Shown: one piece after another, positions 17,878 to 26,562 of the stretch
Layout: every line of letters starts with the position of its first letter
How positions within the stretch are numbered: the stretch's first letter is position 1
Origin: an uncultured Flavobacteriales bacterium
GTDB taxonomy: Bacteria > Bacteroidota > Bacteroidia > Flavobacteriales > Crocinitomicaceae
DNA length: 64,000 nucleotides
Direction of reading: 5' to 3'
Assembly (NCBI GenBank): GCA_946480085.1
Contig: CAMLHZ010000011.1
Coordinates: 62,001-126,000 of the forward strand
Translations under genes and position numbers: made by a program
Notes under the pieces: model-generated
The model's input: the letters and a program-made list of their open reading frames with translations, nothing else
Database searches by the model: none
What the model was told of the DNA's origin: nothing

Positions 17878-18393
17878 TTAATTGTAGTCTGAATTTACTT
17901 GAGAACGATTTCCTAATTCAATCGCCTCCAATTTTTCGATTTTACCAGAGTTGATTTCAAACCTTAAAAGGGTACGAACTTTATGAAAACCATGAAAACC
18001 GGCTGCTCCAGGATTCAACCATAAGCAGTTTAAGTTTTTATCCATCTGAACAAGCAGTATGTGTGAGTGTCCACAAATGAAGATGTTTGGTTTGTGCATT
18101 CGTATCAATTGGTCACTACTTCGCTGATATCGCCCTGGTTTTCCCGCAATGTGAGCAATCATCACTTTGCATTTTTCAACTTCAAAGATTTCAATTTCCT
18201 TCAATTCTGCTCTTAGTTCATTTCCGTCAATATTTCCATAAACTGCACGAACCGGTTTGAATTTCTTTAATTCATCCAATACTTCCGTGTTTCCGATATC
18301 TCCTGCGTGCCAAATTTCGTCTACGTCGGCAAAGTGCTTGTAAATTTCAGTAGGGAAGAAGCTATGTGTGTCTGAAAGTAAACCAATCTTCAT
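17878..18393 (-). CDS. YfcE/MJ0936-family metallophosphoesterase
   Basis: A 171-aa cytoplasmic phosphodiesterase of the calcineurin-like superfamily. All metal-binding motifs are present: SDTH (about 7-10), GDIGN, GNIDGNELR, HIAGKPGRY and GHSHI. The family hydrolyses model phosphodiesters; the natural substrate is uncertain. Upstream, porQ follows within 17 bp on the same strand, so this gene is the promoter-proximal member. Confidence 0.9.
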   Translation of the reverse strand: MKIGLLSDTHSFFPTEIYKHFADVDEIWHAGDIGNTEVLDELKKFKPVRAVYGNIDGNELRAELKEIEIFEVEKCKVMIAHIAGKPGRYQRSSDQLIRMHKPNIFICGHSHILLVQMDKNLNCLWLNPGAAGFHGFHKVRTLLRFEINSGKIEKLEAIELGNRSQVNSDYN

Positions 18394-18404
18394 GCTGCAA
18401 GATA

Positions 18405-18530
18405 ATTACTAATTACAAATTACGAATGACTAATATGTCTAGCTATAGAATTTAACTGGGAACCATAAAATCCGTAATTATTCATTTGTAATCGGTAATT
18501 CACAATTAGTAATTGGTCATTTGTAATTTG
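18405..18530. repeat. AT-rich imperfect inverted repeat (TAATTNGTAATT family), copy 1
   Basis: The left part (aattactaattacaaattacgaat) is complementary to the right part (gtaattggtcatttgtaattt), with a centre near 18460. Words such as TAATTACGAATTAC/GTAATTCGTAATT recur at 21908-21991 and 30458-30517. The right end supplies the -33 element of the pdhA promoter. Confidence 0.5.
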
Positions 18531-18544
18531 TCTTGCTATATTTG
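18514..18544 (+). promoter_or_regulatory. Promoter of pdhA-pdhC
   Basis: TTG (18514-18516), 20 bases, TATATTTG (18537-18544): a full match to the Bacteroidota consensus. The predicted transcript start is about 18551, giving a 20-nt leader to the ATG at 18572. Confidence 0.75.
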
Positions 18545-18571
18545 CATTTCGAACATACTAAATAATGTCGC

Positions 18572-19624
18572 ATGGCTACTAAAGCAGCAGTAAAACCGAC
18601 TAAAACAACCAATAAAAGTACCGCGAAAAGTACTACGAAATTTTCGAAAGAAACGTATATCAAATGGTATAAGGATATGCTATTGATGCGTCGTTTCGAA
18701 GAAAAAGCAGGACAATTGTACATTCAGCAAAAATTTGGAGGTTTTTGTCACTTATATATAGGACAAGAAGCAATTGTTGCTGGAACTGTAAGTGGATCTA
18801 GACCAACAGATTCTCATATGACGGCTTACCGTGATCACGCTCATCCAATTGGATTGGGTACTGATGTTCGTGTATTGATGGCAGAATTATACGGAAGAAA
18901 AACAGGTTGTTCGAAAGGAAAAGGAGGTTCAATGCACTTCTTCGACAAAGAGAAAAACTTTATGGGTGGACACGGAATCGTTGGAGCTCAAATTCCAATG
19001 GGAACAGGTGTTGCATTCGCTGAAAAATATAAAGGAACAGATAATGTAGTTTTTGTTTCAATGGGTGATGGAGCTGTTCGTCAGGGAGCTTTGCATGAAA
19101 CATTCAATATGGCAATGAACTGGAAATTACCAGTGATTTACATTATTGAAAACAACAATTACGCAATGGGAACTTCTGTTGAACGTACTACTAACGTAAC
19201 AGATCTTTCTAAAATCGGTGATTCTTACGAAATGCCTTCTAAATCGGTAAACGGAATGTCTCCAGAGGCAGTTCATGAAGCAATTGAAGAAGCTTGCGCA
19301 CGCGCTCGTCGTGGTGACGGACCAACGTTGTTGGATATTCGTACTTACAGATACAAAGGACACTCAATGTCTGATCCACAAAAATACCGTACGAAAGAAG
19401 AGGTAGCTGAGTGGATGGAACAAGATCCAATTGAGCACTGTTTGAAAATGATCCAATCAAACAAATGGTTGTCTGATAAAGAAATTGGAGAAATTGATGC
19501 CTGGGTGAAGAATGAGGTTGAAGAAAGTGTGACTTTCGCAGAGAATTCTCCGTATCCTGATGCTGACGAGCTTTACGAAGATATCTATCAGGAGCCGAAC
19601 TATCCTTATATTATTGAATACTAA
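18572..19624 (+). CDS. pdhA: Pyruvate dehydrogenase E1 component, alpha subunit
   Basis: Decarboxylates pyruvate with thiamine diphosphate and acetylates the lipoyl arm of E2. The 350-aa protein carries the TPP motif GDGAVRQGALHETFNMA (GDG to ENNNYAMGT), the RRFEEKAGQLY substrate region, and the phosphorylation-loop region TYRYKGHSMSDPQKYR. An N-terminal stretch of about 27 residues rich in Lys, Thr and Ser (KPTKTTNKSTAKSTTK) is not part of the fold. The E1 beta gene is not next to it and is absent from this window; E2 follows after 19 bases. Confidence 0.97.
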   Translation: MATKAAVKPTKTTNKSTAKSTTKFSKETYIKWYKDMLLMRRFEEKAGQLYIQQKFGGFCHLYIGQEAIVAGTVSGSRPTDSHMTAYRDHAHPIGLGTDVRVLMAELYGRKTGCSKGKGGSMHFFDKEKNFMGGHGIVGAQIPMGTGVAFAEKYKGTDNVVFVSMGDGAVRQGALHETFNMAMNWKLPVIYIIENNNYAMGTSVERTTNVTDLSKIGDSYEMPSKSVNGMSPEAVHEAIEEACARARRGDGPTLLDIRTYRYKGHSMSDPQKYRTKEEVAEWMEQDPIEHCLKMIQSNKWLSDKEIGEIDAWVKNEVEESVTFAENSPYPDADELYEDIYQEPNYPYIIEY

Positions 19625-19643
19625 ATTCCCAAGATAAAGATCT

Positions 19644-20924
19644 ATGGCAGAAGTAATTTACATGCCCAAACTGAGTGACACCATGACTGAAGGTGTTGTA
19701 GCTGAATGGCATAAGAAAGTGGGTGATACCGTTAAAAATGGTGAACTACTTGCAGAAATTGAAACTGACAAGGCAACAATGGAATTCGAATCGTTTTACG
19801 ACGGTGTTTTGTTGCATATTGGTGTAGAAAAAGGAAAACCTAGTCCGGTGAACGCTTTGTTGGCAATCATTGGTGAAAAAGGTGAAGATATTTCAGCCTT
19901 GATTTCAGGTGCTCCGGCTCCAACAGAAGAGAAGAAAGAAGAACCAAAGGCTGAGACTAAAACTGAAGCTCCTAAAGCAGAAGAAAAATCAGCTCCTGTA
20001 GTTGAAGCGGCTCCTGCAAAGACGGAATCTCCGGCTCCGGTTGCTGCAAGCGCAACTTCATTGAATAACGGAAGAATTGTTGCTTCTCCTTTAGCTAAGA
20101 AATTGGCTGAAGAACGCGGAGTTGACTTAGGATTTATTCAGGGAACAGGTGAGGGTGGACGTATCACGAAACGTGATGTTGATCATTACGTTCCTTACGA
20201 TGCTCCTGCTCAAGGAAACAGACCTGCTGCTAGTGGATTGGTTGAATCATTTACTGAAGTTCCGAATTCTCAAATGCGTAAAGCGATTGCAAAAACGCTT
20301 ACGGCATCCAAGTTTTCAGCGCCACATTTCTACCTGAAAATGGAGGTGGATATGGACAATGCAATTGCTGCTAGAAAAGCGATCAATTCAATGGATGGAG
20401 TGAAAGTTTCATTTAACGATATGATCATTAAAGCTGTTGCGGCGGCATTGAGAAAGCATCCGAAGGTAAATGCTGACTGGATGGGTGAATCTATTCGTTA
20501 CAACAATCACATTCACATTGGTGTTGCAGTTGCTGTTGAAGAAGGTTTGGTTGTTCCAGTTGTCCGCTTTGCGGATAGTAAAGGAATCTCTCAATTAGGA
20601 GACGAGATCAAGGATTTGGCAGGACGTGCAAGAGATAAGAAATTGAAACCGGAAGAAATGCAAGGTGGAACTTTTGCTGTTTCAAACCTTGGAATGTATG
20701 GTATTGAAGATTTCACTTCAATTATCAATCCACCAAACGGTTGTATCCTTTCTGTTGGACAAATTAAAGAAACTCCGGTTATTAAAAACGGACAGATTGT
20801 ACCAGGAAATGTTTTGAAATTGAGCTTATCATGTGACCACAGGGTGGTTGACGGAGCTGTAGGTTCTGCATTCTTGCAAACACTGAAAATGTTATTAGAA
20901 AATCCAGTTTCCATGCTGGCGTAA
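19644..20924 (+). CDS. pdhC: Dihydrolipoamide acetyltransferase (E2 of pyruvate dehydrogenase)
   Basis: Core of the pyruvate dehydrogenase complex that transfers acetyl from the lipoyl arm to CoA. The 426-aa protein has one lipoyl domain (1-77; lipoyl-Lys43 in ETDKATME), an Ala/Pro/Glu-rich linker (about 92-130), a peripheral subunit-binding domain (about 135-175, ASPLAKKLAEERGVDL and GRITKRDVD), and the catalytic domain ending with the active-site motif HRVVDG (His399, Asp403). It is the second gene of the pdhA operon and is followed by an intrinsic terminator. Confidence 0.96.
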   Translation: MAEVIYMPKLSDTMTEGVVAEWHKKVGDTVKNGELLAEIETDKATMEFESFYDGVLLHIGVEKGKPSPVNALLAIIGEKGEDISALISGAPAPTEEKKEEPKAETKTEAPKAEEKSAPVVEAAPAKTESPAPVAASATSLNNGRIVASPLAKKLAEERGVDLGFIQGTGEGGRITKRDVDHYVPYDAPAQGNRPAASGLVESFTEVPNSQMRKAIAKTLTASKFSAPHFYLKMEVDMDNAIAARKAINSMDGVKVSFNDMIIKAVAAALRKHPKVNADWMGESIRYNNHIHIGVAVAVEEGLVVPVVRFADSKGISQLGDEIKDLAGRARDKKLKPEEMQGGTFAVSNLGMYGIEDFTSIINPPNGCILSVGQIKETPVIKNGQIVPGNVLKLSLSCDHRVVDGAVGSAFLQTLKMLLENPVSMLA

Positions 20925-20945
20925 TATTGAAAAAATAATCTTTCG

Positions 20946-20990
20946 AAAAGGGTGCTGAGATGAGTCGAAGTACCCTTTTTTTTATTTTTT
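20946..20990 (+). terminator. Intrinsic terminator of pdhA-pdhC with dispersed repeat in its loop
   Basis: AAAAGGGT (20946-20953) pairs with ACCCTTTT (20972-20979), followed by a long T-rich run. The 18-nt loop GCTGAGATGAGTCGAAGT is a copy of the dispersed repeat. Confidence 0.85.
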
Positions 20991-21048
20991 ATTTTTTTGT
21001 ATCATTTATTCAAAATAAATGTCGACATTGGCGCTTTAATATTATAGT

Positions 21049-21240
21049 ATGAGTATCGGAACAGTTAAGTTCTTCAATGAAGAAAAAGGATTCGGGTTTA
21101 TTATTGATGAGGACACAAAACAAGATTTTTTTGTTCACGTAACCGGATTGTCAGAAAAAGTAACAGAAAATGACAAAGTCACGTTCGAGATAACTGAAGG
21201 CAAAAAAGGGCTAGTTGCAGTAAATGTGAAAAAAGCTTAG
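21049..21240 (+). CDS. Cold-shock domain protein (CspA family)
   Basis: A 63-aa single cold-shock domain, the usual size in Bacteroidota. It carries both nucleic-acid binding motifs, RNP1 KGFGFI (about 14-19) and RNP2 DFFVHV (about 26-31). Such proteins bind single-stranded RNA and act as RNA chaperones. The gene has its own terminator. No clear -7 box was found within 40 bases of the start, so the 5' leader may be longer, as is common for csp genes. Confidence 0.95.
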   Translation: MSIGTVKFFNEEKGFGFIIDEDTKQDFFVHVTGLSEKVTENDKVTFEITEGKKGLVAVNVKKA

Positions 21241-21261
21241 TACTGAACTTTTAGTACATTC

Positions 21262-21291
21262 ACCCTGGTTCGGAAGAGTCAGGGTTTTTTG
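21262..21291 (+). terminator. Intrinsic terminator of the cold-shock gene
   Basis: ACCCTG (21262-21267) / CAGGGT (21280-21285) with a 12-nt loop, followed by TTTTTT. Confidence 0.8.
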
Positions 21292-21304
21292 TTTCTATAC
21301 ACTA

Positions 21305-21904
21305 TTATTTTTCCTTAATCGAATTCCAGGTAGAATACATTTTTTCTTGTGTTGGACGATTGGCTTCAATTTCTGTCAAAGGCTCCACTTCACGTAATGT
21401 AGCATGACATTCTCCCGGCAATGCCTGGTAAAGAGCTGTTCCTTTCGTTTTCCAGGAAATCATTTCATCACTCACTTCTTTTATTACTTTTCCGGGATTT
21501 CCAACCACCAAACTTCGTTTCGGGATAATGGTCTTCGCCGGAATAAAAGAAAGTGCCCCAACAATGCATTCGTCGCCTATTTCTACATCGTCCATAATTA
21601 CGGAGTTCATTCCAATCAAGCAATTTTCGCCAAGATTAGCACCGTGAATTATTGCTCCGTGACCAACATGCGCTCCTTTTTTTAATCGAAGAGATGTTCC
21701 TGGAAACATGTGAATAGTGCAGTTTTCCTGAACATTGCAACCGTCCTCAATAATAATTTCTCCCCAATCACCACGAATGGCAGCACCAGGTCCAACATAA
21801 ACGTTTTCACCAATATGCACATTACCTGTTACAGTAGCATTGGGGTGAATGAAACTACTTTTCTTGATTACAGGAATAAATCCGTTGAATTCGTAAATTG
21901 CCAT
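21305..21904 (-). CDS. PaaY-like hexapeptide-repeat protein (gamma-carbonic anhydrase family / acyl-CoA thioesterase)
   Basis: A 199-aa left-handed beta-helix protein. Hexapeptide repeats run from about residue 18 to 140 (VTGNVHIGENVYVGPGAAIRG, first 20 residues enough to see the pattern), with His in HVGHGAIIHG at the metal-binding positions of the gamma-carbonic anhydrase family. The C-terminal tail (WKTKGTALYQALPGEC..., EVEPLTEIEANRP) is the PaaY extension, and total length fits PaaY (about 196-200 aa), a thioesterase linked to phenylacetate degradation. No other paa ring-oxidation gene is nearby, so the actual substrate is open. A consensus promoter lies at 21952-21981. Confidence 0.85.
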   Translation of the reverse strand: MAIYEFNGFIPVIKKSSFIHPNATVTGNVHIGENVYVGPGAAIRGDWGEIIIEDGCNVQENCTIHMFPGTSLRLKKGAHVGHGAIIHGANLGENCLIGMNSVIMDDVEIGDECIVGALSFIPAKTIIPKRSLVVGNPGKVIKEVSDEMISWKTKGTALYQALPGECHATLREVEPLTEIEANRPTQEKMYSTWNSIKEK

Positions 21905-21907
21905 GAC

Positions 21908-21991
21908 TATAATTACTAATTACCAGTTATAAGTTACAAATTAGTAGAAAGCAAAGTTAATTTGTAATTCGTCATTCGCAATTGGTAATTA
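21908..21991. repeat. AT-rich imperfect inverted repeat (TAATTNGTAATT family), copy 2
   Basis: The left part aattactaattaccagtt...acaaatta is largely complementary to taatttgtaattcgtc...attggtaatta. It embeds the promoter of the PaaY-like gene and lies directly upstream of tag. Confidence 0.5.
21952..21981 (-). promoter_or_regulatory. Promoter of the PaaY-like gene
   Basis: On the minus strand TTG (21981-21979), exactly 19 bases, then TAACTTTG (21959-21952): full consensus. The predicted start of transcription is about 21945, about 40 bases before the ATG. Confidence 0.75.
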
Positions 21992-22027
21992 TGTGAATAT
22001 CTTAGCAATCAAAATTCCTGTTTAGAA

Positions 22028-22537
22028 ATGAGTTACTGCAATTACGTCAAAAATTTACCCGACGATAACGTTCATAAGATTTATCACGATTTTCATTACG
22101 GTGTTGAAATTGAGGATGATAATCAGCTTTTTGGACGGTTGATCCTGGAAATAAATCAGGCAGGATTGTCATGGAATACCATTTTGAACAAACAAGAGAA
22201 TTTTCGTGAAGCGTTTGATAATTACGAAATAGCACGAATTGCGGACTATGGCGAAGAGAAAATTGAAGAATTATTAAAAAATGCCGGAATTATTCGCAAC
22301 CGTTTGAAGATAAATGCCGTTATTTATAATGCCAGACGGGTGAAAGAGATTCAAAATGAATTTGGTAGCTTTAATAATTGGTTGAAATCACAAAATAGTT
22401 TAACTTTAGCTGAATGGGTGAAATTGTTTAAAAGCAATTTTAAATTTGTAGGAGGCGAAATTGTTAACGAGTTTCTGATGAGTACAAATTATTTGCCCGG
22501 TGCGCACACTGTAGAATGTCCGTTTAATAAACGATAG
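22028..22537 (+). CDS. tag: DNA-3-methyladenine glycosylase I
   Basis: Excises 3-methyladenine from alkylated DNA. The 169-aa protein is slightly shorter than E. coli Tag (187 aa). The zinc-snap ligands expected for the family are all present: Cys4, His20, His160 and Cys164 (C4 in SYCNYV; HTVEC near the end). Conserved QAGLSWNTILNKQENFREAF and NAGIIRNRLKI follow the family. Its stop codon TAG is directly followed by the ATG of the next gene, so both are likely co-transcribed. Confidence 0.93.
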   Translation: MSYCNYVKNLPDDNVHKIYHDFHYGVEIEDDNQLFGRLILEINQAGLSWNTILNKQENFREAFDNYEIARIADYGEEKIEELLKNAGIIRNRLKINAVIYNARRVKEIQNEFGSFNNWLKSQNSLTLAEWVKLFKSNFKFVGGEIVNEFLMSTNYLPGAHTVECPFNKR

Positions 22538-23203
22538 ATGAAAAAATTACTTCTTTTAGGCTTAACACTGATCTTCGGAAATCTTCTGAATGCACAGGTT
22601 GGTATTTTTGGTGGAACTTCCATTTATAAAAGTGCATTGGTTAAAGGTTTTTATACTGGAATTCAATTAGGAGCTGAGGTTCCTCGTGACGACATGGTTT
22701 CTTTCTTTGGAAGGGTTACTGCAACACTACCTCAGATTTCAACAGATACCATTCGTTTGGAAGCTATTGATCCAACAACAACTTTTCCAGGTGTGATGGA
22801 CGTAGAAGCAAAATTTAAAAATTCTGTTGTAAACTTTCAATTTGGTACTCGCTACTATTTAGGTAACGGCTATGATTACGGTATTTCTGCTTACGGTGGA
22901 AGTATTTTTGAAATTTCAGCTATGACCGTAAAAAGAAGTACAACTGCTGGTTATGATGAATCTAAGTATGCATTTATCAGTAGTGATTCACAACCTTATG
23001 ATGACAGAGGTTCTGTGTTTTTGGTGAACTTAGGATTGAGCGCAGGTGTTAAGTACAATTTTTACTTTGGTTTGCTGTACTTTGATATGACGGGATCTTA
23101 CAACTTGATTCCTGTGTTTACAAACGAATTCAGTAGAGTTTACGGTAGAGCGTCAGCTATTAACTTCACGTTCAATTTAGGATTCAGAAAAGATATTTTT
23201 TAA
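22538..23203 (+). CDS. Outer-membrane barrel-like protein of unknown function
   Basis: A 221-aa exported protein: signal peptide (LLLLGLTLIFGNLLNAQ), then strands with alternating aromatic/Gly residues (FQFGTRYYLGNGYDYGISAYGG) typical of small outer-membrane barrels, ending NFTFNLGFRKDIF. No named family. It begins with zero spacing after tag. Confidence 0.8.
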   Translation: MKKLLLLGLTLIFGNLLNAQVGIFGGTSIYKSALVKGFYTGIQLGAEVPRDDMVSFFGRVTATLPQISTDTIRLEAIDPTTTFPGVMDVEAKFKNSVVNFQFGTRYYLGNGYDYGISAYGGSIFEISAMTVKRSTTAGYDESKYAFISSDSQPYDDRGSVFLVNLGLSAGVKYNFYFGLLYFDMTGSYNLIPVFTNEFSRVYGRASAINFTFNLGFRKDIF

Positions 23204-23205
23204 AT

Positions 23206-23244
23206 AAAAGTCAAAAGTCAAAAGTCAAAAGTCAAAAGTCAAAA
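23206..23244 (+). repeat. Tandem repeat (AAAAGTC)5
   Basis: Five perfect head-to-tail copies of the 7-mer AAAAGTC (23206-23240) plus AAAA, directly after the stop of the barrel gene. Copy number is likely to vary between strains. Confidence 0.9.
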
Positions 23245-23284
23245 TTTGTTTAATGGCTTTACTTTGAGTTTGATGAACTCTTTT

Positions 23285-24187
23285 TCAAAAGAATCCCCAA
23301 CGTTTGTTTAAGCCTCCAGCTTTGAAATCGGCGATGAATTCATTGAAATCGTTGTATCGATTGTTTCGCCCAATTTGTAGCGATGTATCCAATTCTTCCT
23401 TTGATAGTTTGTTCGGTGAAACCTTAAAGCTGAATTTTGATCCCAATTTCTGAACAGCAGTACTTGCTTTTTTGTCGAGAGTGTCTATTTCAGGTAGGGG
23501 GTGCGTGATCTGAAGATTTGTTGTAATACTCGGATTAGCGTTCAGTAATGGTAATTTCCCCTGAAAAAGCTGATATAAAACCACTGCAAAGGAGAAATAG
23601 TCGCTTTGGTGATTCACCAAATGCAAACGGTTTAAAATAACTTCAGGCGAGGCATAGCCCAATGGGAAAATCAATTTTCGTTGGATTGATTCTGAATAAT
23701 TAATTGCCAGACCAAAGTCGATAAGATGAAGCTCTCCGGTTGTTTCATTTACGAGTATATTCGACGGTTTAATGTCGAGATGAGCAATAGTTGACTTTTG
23801 CAATTCAATGAAAACGGGTAGTATTCGTTCACAGATTTGAATTACAGTCTTAAATTGTTCTTTGGATTTATACTTTTTGAAATAGCGATCAAGTGTAATT
23901 CCTTCTTTGAATTTTAGAATTAACGCAGCGCTTTCATCGTCCTCTATGAACCCAATAACTTGCGGTAAGCTGTCCATCTCAAAAGAAAATTCAGCTTCAG
24001 ACCTCAGTGCTTCTTTTCCCAATTGATTAATAGAAACCTTAAGTATGAAAATCTCCGAGCTTGTTTTGTGACGAACTTTGAAAACATCACAGAACTTACG
24101 TCGCTTTTGATTTCCTAAGCGCTCAAGAATTTCATAATCGTTAAGTTTTGTATGCGGAGTCTGTTGAAGCACTATTTTGTCTTGCAT
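23285..24187 (-). CDS. Eukaryotic-like serine/threonine protein kinase
   Basis: A 300-aa soluble kinase made of the catalytic domain only. Visible are the ATP-anchoring Lys50 (IFILKVS), the catalytic loop HLDIKPSNILVN (Asp138, Lys140, Asn143), DFG at 157-159 (HLIDFGLAI) and an APE-like YASPEVIL. The Gly-rich loop is atypical (LGNQKRRKFCDVFKV lacks GxGxxG). No transmembrane or sensor domain is visible. It overlaps the end of the TonB receptor gene by 16 bases and is therefore the last gene of the imelysin-HTTM-receptor operon. Its target is unknown. Confidence 0.9.
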   Translation of the reverse strand: MQDKIVLQQTPHTKLNDYEILERLGNQKRRKFCDVFKVRHKTSSEIFILKVSINQLGKEALRSEAEFSFEMDSLPQVIGFIEDDESAALILKFKEGITLDRYFKKYKSKEQFKTVIQICERILPVFIELQKSTIAHLDIKPSNILVNETTGELHLIDFGLAINYSESIQRKLIFPLGYASPEVILNRLHLVNHQSDYFSFAVVLYQLFQGKLPLLNANPSITTNLQITHPLPEIDTLDKKASTAVQKLGSKFSFKVSPNKLSKEELDTSLQIGRNNRYNDFNEFIADFKAGGLNKRWGFF

Positions 24188-26562
24188 TGAAATTGCAAGG
24201 TAATATAAAAATAGCGACCATCACTTGGCAGAATTCCAGGACCCGGATATGCAGTCGCTCTTCTTGAAAAGTAGATCGCGTTCGTAAGATTATTTACACC
24301 ACCTTCAATTTGAAAGTTTTTGTTTACGGTGTATCGTGTCGACAAATCGAAAACAAGATATTCCGGCACAAGTCCAATCACCGCATCACCACTTGCAATG
24401 TATGCGTTTGAAGCATCTGAGTATTGTTCGGCATTGTATGAACCTTGAATCTGAATCTGGAATTTCTCGGTTCTGAACTTAATTCCGCCTCTAAGAATGA
24501 TCGGACTAACATATTCCACTTGGTTTCCAATGTAATTGGGTTCTCTCGACCGAACATATTTTGAGTTGATATAAGAGAAATTAATGAACGTACTCAATCC
24601 GAATTTCGAAGAATCGGAGATCATTTTCAAAATGTCCAGTTCTGAGAAAAACTCTACACCCATATTTCTTGCATCGCCGATATTGGTTCTGATCTTCTTT
24701 GTTTCATAGGGAGCTATCCCAATTTTGTTTCCATAGAAAATGTAGAATCCGGCAACATCAACATAAACGTATTTTGCAAGAAAACCACGCCAGCCCAACT
24801 CTGTTGTTGAACCGTATTCGTCTCTGATGTTTGAATCAACAACAATATTTGGATTCACCACTCGAATATCAGTGAAATTTACGGCTCTGTAATTCATACA
24901 GAAGTTAGTATATACAGAAGTTCTTTTGCTGATTTTGTAAGATGAACCAAATCCTGCCAACGGAACTATCCTTGAAATGGAATTCGACTCATCATACGTT
25001 TTGATGGCAAGCGTGTCAAGCGTTAATTCATGAATGATGTACTGCTTGTATGAACCGTTTGCAGCGCTTTTGATGTAATCGAGTCTAAAACCGGTGTTCA
25101 CAGTCCACTTCGGACCTAAAAAGAAAATGTTCTCACCAAAGAACGCAGCGTTCATTGAGGGGAAAGTATAGGAAGAGTTTTCCGGACTTCCGGGATTGTT
25201 AAAAGTGAAATCTGCATCAGAACCATCGGAAGCCAAGCCTTGAATTCCGGTGGTTTGTCCTTTGTAAAAACGCGCTCCGAAAAGCAAACCGCCTTTCGAT
25301 CGACCAGCAAGCTGATATTGTTTCATTAATCGGGCTTCTGCCCCTGCATTTTTAAATGTCCCCTGAATCAAATCACGCTCTCCCATAGGGTCCGCCTGAT
25401 TGATCTTTCCAAGAAAGCCAAGTGCGCTGCGTTCAGAAAGCATTCCAAAACTGCGGAAATTGAAGAGTAAGGATTTGTTGATTTGATAATCGTAATGAAG
25501 TGCAAGAATATTCCAATCTACCGAAAACCAATTTCTGGTTCTGTTGCTTTGTCTTGGATCGTCTTCAAATTGATTGTCGGTAAGTCCGCCAGGTTGTTGA
25601 GCCAGGTATTGCATTTTAGTGTATTCCAAACGAATACGCTGATTTTCATTGATCTGATAAGTCAATTGGGCAAATCCCTGGTGCTGGGTGAAATCACTGT
25701 TTGGTCTCCAGCCATTTCCTAGTTTGAGCTGGTAATAGGCTTGGTACGACCAGCGTTTATTCGTTCCTGAAATTCGGGTGAAATTCCCGAAATAACCCAT
25801 GTTTCCAACAGTGTTTCGAAGTGTAAGGTCGAATTTTGAATTGGGATTCGGGTCTTTGAAAACGAAATTCATGAGACCGCCAAACTGAGTTCCGTATTGC
25901 AATGATGCTGAACCGCGAATAATTTCTACGCTTTGAAGTGCTTCTAGTGGTGGAGTGTAGTAGCTTTCCGGGTAGCCGAGGGCGTCCGCAGAAATGTCGT
26001 AGCCGTTTTGCCGCATATTGAAATTTGCCGCTCTGTTAGGACTTAAGCCTCTACCACCAACTCCCATCTGAATTCCCGCACCATCACTTTCCCAAATGTT
26101 TAAGCCTGGGATTTTAGCGAAAAGCTCTCTTGGATTAGCACTTGATTTTGCACCACCGTGTTTTTCCAACTGTATTATAGAACTGGTTCCGGTAACAATT
26201 TGAACGCCCCTTAATGGCGGTAAGTAGCCGATATCAAAATAAAGCAAACGTTCTTTTGTAATGTTTACTTCATCAATTGTTTTTGAGCTATGAAAAAGAA
26301 CTACGGTATCAGGTAAGTTTCCTTTTTTAATTTTTACACCGTATGGATCGTAACCTTCCGCAGTGAAATCCAATGAATCTGCTTTACAGTTGATCTCAAA
26401 TTGTCCGTTGTGATTGGAAGTTTTTCTCGAATTTCCGTCGAACAGCGTAACGTGCTTAACGGGTTGTTTCAGTTCGTTAACAATATAAATAGTACATGTT
26501 TGAGAATATGCACCAAGACTCCCTACCAGAAAGAAAATTAATAAGAAGGTGCTTCTACCCAT
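24172..26562 (-). CDS. TonB-dependent receptor (FecA-like), putative iron-siderophore type
   Basis: A 796-aa outer-membrane receptor: signal peptide (FLLIFFLVGSLGAYSQ), short carboxypeptidase-regulatory-like domain (about 25-85), plug (PPLRGVQIVTGTSSIIQ; GVGGRGLSPNRAANFNMRQNG region, VEIIRGSASLQYGTQFGGLM) and barrel ending FYITLQFQCKTK. Its context with imelysin and HTTM proteins is a recurrent Bacteroidota arrangement for iron-related uptake; the ligand is inferred from that only. It overlaps the HTTM gene upstream (25 nt) and the kinase gene downstream (16 nt). The last residues QCKTK extend past the usual terminal Phe. Confidence 0.92.
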   Translation of the reverse strand: MGRSTFLLIFFLVGSLGAYSQTCTIYIVNELKQPVKHVTLFDGNSRKTSNHNGQFEINCKADSLDFTAEGYDPYGVKIKKGNLPDTVVLFHSSKTIDEVNITKERLLYFDIGYLPPLRGVQIVTGTSSIIQLEKHGGAKSSANPRELFAKIPGLNIWESDGAGIQMGVGGRGLSPNRAANFNMRQNGYDISADALGYPESYYTPPLEALQSVEIIRGSASLQYGTQFGGLMNFVFKDPNPNSKFDLTLRNTVGNMGYFGNFTRISGTNKRWSYQAYYQLKLGNGWRPNSDFTQHQGFAQLTYQINENQRIRLEYTKMQYLAQQPGGLTDNQFEDDPRQSNRTRNWFSVDWNILALHYDYQINKSLLFNFRSFGMLSERSALGFLGKINQADPMGERDLIQGTFKNAGAEARLMKQYQLAGRSKGGLLFGARFYKGQTTGIQGLASDGSDADFTFNNPGSPENSSYTFPSMNAAFFGENIFFLGPKWTVNTGFRLDYIKSAANGSYKQYIIHELTLDTLAIKTYDESNSISRIVPLAGFGSSYKISKRTSVYTNFCMNYRAVNFTDIRVVNPNIVVDSNIRDEYGSTTELGWRGFLAKYVYVDVAGFYIFYGNKIGIAPYETKKIRTNIGDARNMGVEFFSELDILKMISDSSKFGLSTFINFSYINSKYVRSREPNYIGNQVEYVSPIILRGGIKFRTEKFQIQIQGSYNAEQYSDASNAYIASGDAVIGLVPEYLVFDLSTRYTVNKNFQIEGGVNNLTNAIYFSRRATAYPGPGILPSDGRYFYITLQFQCKTK

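Noticed and set aside
23206..23244. Possible CRISPR-like array
   Set aside because: It is a simple tandem 7-mer without spacers; no cas genes are in the window.
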